Source: CAZBUB01 sp046546355
GTDB lineage: Bacteria > Desulfobacterota > Desulfovibrionia > Desulfovibrionales > Desulfothermaceae
Reading direction: 5' to 3'
Length of the DNA: 16,351 nucleotides
NCBI GenBank assembly: GCA_046546355.1
Contig: JBKGXZ010000031.1
Coordinates: 1 to 16,351 of the forward strand
Numbering within the stretch: position 1 is the first letter of the stretch; the number at the start of each line of letters is the position of its first letter. Position numbers and translations under genes: made by a program. The notes below the pieces were generated by a model, which was not told the origin of the DNA, made no database searches, and worked only from the letters and a program-made list of their open reading frames with translations. Shown here one piece after another: positions 15,106-16,351 of this stretch.

Positions 15106-15907
15106 ATACCACCCTGGCCGCAGGCCCAAAAACGGCATGCAGGAAGCCAGGCGCAAGGGCATATACATTTTGCCCAACCTGTTTACCACTGCCAGCCTGT
15201 TCTCTGCTTTTTTGGGGCTGATCTGGGCCCTGGAAGGCAAATTCGAGATTTGCGCAATGGCCATCCTGGTCAGTGCAGTTCTGGACGGCCTGGACGGCAA
15301 GGTGGCCCGGGCCACCAAGGCCAGCTCCGAGTTCGGAATTCAGCTGGATTCCCTGGCTGACCTGGTGGCTTTCGGGGTCACTCCCGCAGTGATGGCCTTC
15401 CTCTGGCAGACCCAAACTTATGGCAGTCTGGGCATGGCCAGCTCCTTTTTATTCCTGGCCTGCGGGGCCCTGCGCCTGGCCAGATTCAACGTGCACGCCA
15501 TCCGGGGCATCTCCCTGAGCAGGAAGTTCTTTCAGGGGCTGCCTATCCCGGCTGCAGCCTGTGTCCTGGCTACCCTGGTCCTGTTCTCCACCTATCTGCC
15601 CCCTGCCTGGGCTCAATCTATCCTGGCTCCCGCCACCTTGGTCCTGCTCTTTTCCATGGCCCTGCTCATGGTCAGCAGGGTCAGATACGCCTCCTTCAAG
15701 GATGTGGAGTTCGTCAAGGCCCACCCCTTCACCGCAACGGTCTGCGTGGTGCTGATCTTCGTGCTGGTAGCCTCAGAGCCCAAGCTCCTGGGTTTCCTCT
15801 TCTTCCTGGCCTATCTGGCCTCAGGACTGATCTATTCTTTTGTCCTGGTACCCCTAAGAAGCAGGAGCCTGCTACGGGGGCTTGCCCCCAAAAGCCCTCG
15901 TGAATAA
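15083..15907 (+). CDS. pssA: CDP-diacylglycerol--serine O-phosphatidyltransferase
   Basis: This inner-membrane enzyme makes phosphatidylserine from CDP-diacylglycerol and serine, the substrate for the psd product encoded just upstream. The 274 residues start with a basic segment then YILPNLFTTASLF (28-40), typical of PssA. The CDP-alcohol phosphotransferase motif is complete: D68-G-L-D71-G72-x2-A75-R76-x8-G85-x3-D89-x3-D93, here with the QLDSLADLVAFG form common in PssA. ALRLARFNV and FFQGLPIPAAA follow, also PssA hallmarks. About seven to eight hydrophobic segments are visible. The ATG at 15083 overlaps psd by 23 bp; an ATG at 15137 is an alternative and neither ribosome site is strong. A GC-rich hairpin (GGGGG/CCCCC, 15876-15889) lies in the last codons but lacks a T tract, so it is not a clear terminator. 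Confidence 0.94.
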   Translation: MQKQSKTKYHPGRRPKNGMQEARRKGIYILPNLFTTASLFSAFLGLIWALEGKFEICAMAILVSAVLDGLDGKVARATKASSEFGIQLDSLADLVAFGVTPAVMAFLWQTQTYGSLGMASSFLFLACGALRLARFNVHAIRGISLSRKFFQGLPIPAAACVLATLVLFSTYLPPAWAQSILAPATLVLLFSMALLMVSRVRYASFKDVEFVKAHPFTATVCVVLIFVLVASEPKLLGFLFFLAYLASGLIYSFVLVPLRSRSLLRGLAPKSPRE

Positions 15908-15991
15908 AAAATCCACATATACGTAGTATACATCCTTTTCCAGCCAGGGAGTGAGGCAGATCTCTGAGGCATGGGCCATGCAGGACTATGC

Positions 15992-16062
15992 AGCAGTTGG
16001 AAATCTGAAGCCGACATAGGCTTGGAAAATGATGCGTGAGCATTGGTTATCTGCCAACTGCT
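15992..16062 (+). repeat. Inverted repeat in the leuA leader
   Basis: AGCAGTTGG at 15992-16000 and CCAACTGCT at 16054-16062 are perfect 9-base complements, 53 bases apart, upstream of leuA. In RNA they could close a leader stem. I see no T-box GGTGGNACC signature and no run of leucine codons, so I do not call an attenuator. The rest of the 205-bp pssA-leuA gap has the small inverted repeat TATAC-GTA-GTATA (15918-15930) and no clear promoter. Confidence 0.4.
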
Positions 16063-16099
16063 TCTCATACAAAAACAAGCAAAAGCTTCTCACACAGAA
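16060..16099 (+). repeat. Short direct repeat upstream of leuA
   Basis: GCTTCTCATACAAAA (16060-16074) and GCTTCTCACACAGAA (16085-16099) match at 13 of 15 bases with starts 25 bases apart. The second copy runs into the leuA ribosome site. They could be paired operator half-sites or chance. Confidence 0.35.
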
Positions 16100-16104
16100 G
16101 GAGG
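16098..16104 (+). promoter_or_regulatory. Ribosome binding site of leuA
   Basis: AAGGAGG eight bases before the ATG at 16113. The frame is open upstream to ATGs at 16029 and 16032, but this site decides the start. Confidence 0.8.
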
Positions 16105-16112
16105 ATTGGAAT

Positions 16113-16351
16113 ATGCAGGACAAAGTATATGTATTTGACACCACCTTGCGCGACGGAGAGCAATCCCCTGGTGCGACCATGAACCACCAGGAGAAGAAGC
16201 GCATCGCCAGACAGTTGGACAGCCTGGGCGTAGACGTGATCGAGGCCGGCTTCCCTGCCTCCAGCCAGGGGGACTTCGAGTCAGTGCAGGAGATCGCCCG
16301 GGTCGTGGAGAGCTCCCAGGTAGCTGGGCTCTGCCGGGCATCCCAGCAGGA
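16113..16351 (+). CDS. leuA: 2-isopropylmalate synthase (partial, C-terminus beyond right edge)
   Basis: This enzyme condenses acetyl-CoA with 2-oxoisovalerate, the committed and usually leucine-inhibited step of leucine synthesis. About 79 residues are visible, beginning MQDKVYVFDTTLRDGEQSPG. Arg13 and Asp14 in TTLRDGEQ are the catalytic arginine and a metal ligand of the DRE-TIM metallolyase family. The following GVDVIEAGFPASSQGDFESV is typical of LeuA, with its Glu substrate-pocket residue, rather than homocitrate or citramalate synthase, although the closely related CimA cannot be fully excluded from the N-terminus alone. It follows pssA by 205 bp and probably has its own promoter. The other leucine gene in the window, leuB, is on the opposite strand about 5 kb to the left. 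Confidence 0.9.
   Translation, partial: MQDKVYVFDTTLRDGEQSPGATMNHQEKKRIARQLDSLGVDVIEAGFPASSQGDFESVQEIARVVESSQVAGLCRASQQ

Noticed and set aside
15876..15889. GGGGG/CCCCC hairpin as terminator of pssA
   Set aside because: It lies inside the coding end and is followed by AAAA, not a T tract, on the transcribed strand.
16029..16112. N-terminal extension or leader peptide of leuA starting at 16029 or 16032
   Set aside because: The AAGGAGG at 16098-16104 marks 16113 as the start, and the extension has too few leucine codons for an attenuator peptide.

Overview
The window is a stretch of bacterial core chromosome. I read it as belonging to the sulfate-reducing Desulfovibrionales (Desulfobacterota). 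The reasons are an oversized ~1,190-residue phosphoenolpyruvate synthase, a sirC-type/hemX-like/hemA cluster (sulfate reducers need siroheme and make ALA from glutamyl-tRNA), a psd-pssA-leuA run, and high use of CAG and CTG codons. This assignment is by family resemblance and recollection, not by a search. I see no insertion sequence, phage gene, CRISPR array, tRNA or rRNA.

Layout: from position 1 to about 14,113 every gene is on the minus strand; from about 14,440 to the right edge every gene is on the plus strand. The divergent promoter region lies between them. Read in transcription order, the minus-strand genes fall into three groups. (1) A tetrapyrrole group: a precorrin-2 dehydrogenase-like protein, a CcsA/HemX-like membrane protein and glutamyl-tRNA reductase, which overlap or nearly touch. 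After a 150-bp spacer with an unusual inverted hexamer repeat come leuB and an ABC-F ATPase, overlapping by 13 bp. (2) The large phosphoenolpyruvate synthase, with about 130 bp upstream and 175 bp downstream and a strong Shine-Dalgarno sequence. (3) A compact run with gaps of 3 to 31 bp: a HybD-like peptidase, protein-L-isoaspartate methyltransferase, a secreted lytic transglycosylase, pgsA, pilT and a pilU-like gene that leaves the left edge.

On the plus strand, psd and pssA overlap and encode the two steps from CDP-diacylglycerol to phosphatidylethanolamine. They are followed by leuA, cut by the right edge. With pgsA, the window therefore holds the committed enzymes of both the phosphatidylglycerol and phosphatidylethanolamine branches. 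leuA and leuB lie on opposite sides of the divergent region, so leucine synthesis is split between two transcription units.

Nothing here is clearly a new system. The points most worth a second look are the HybD-like protein that seems to lack two of three nickel ligands, the ~200-residue helical insertion and C-terminal extension in phosphoenolpyruvate synthase, the inverted degenerate-hexamer repeat between hemA and leuB, and the Asp-to-Asn change in the precorrin-2 dehydrogenase-like protein.
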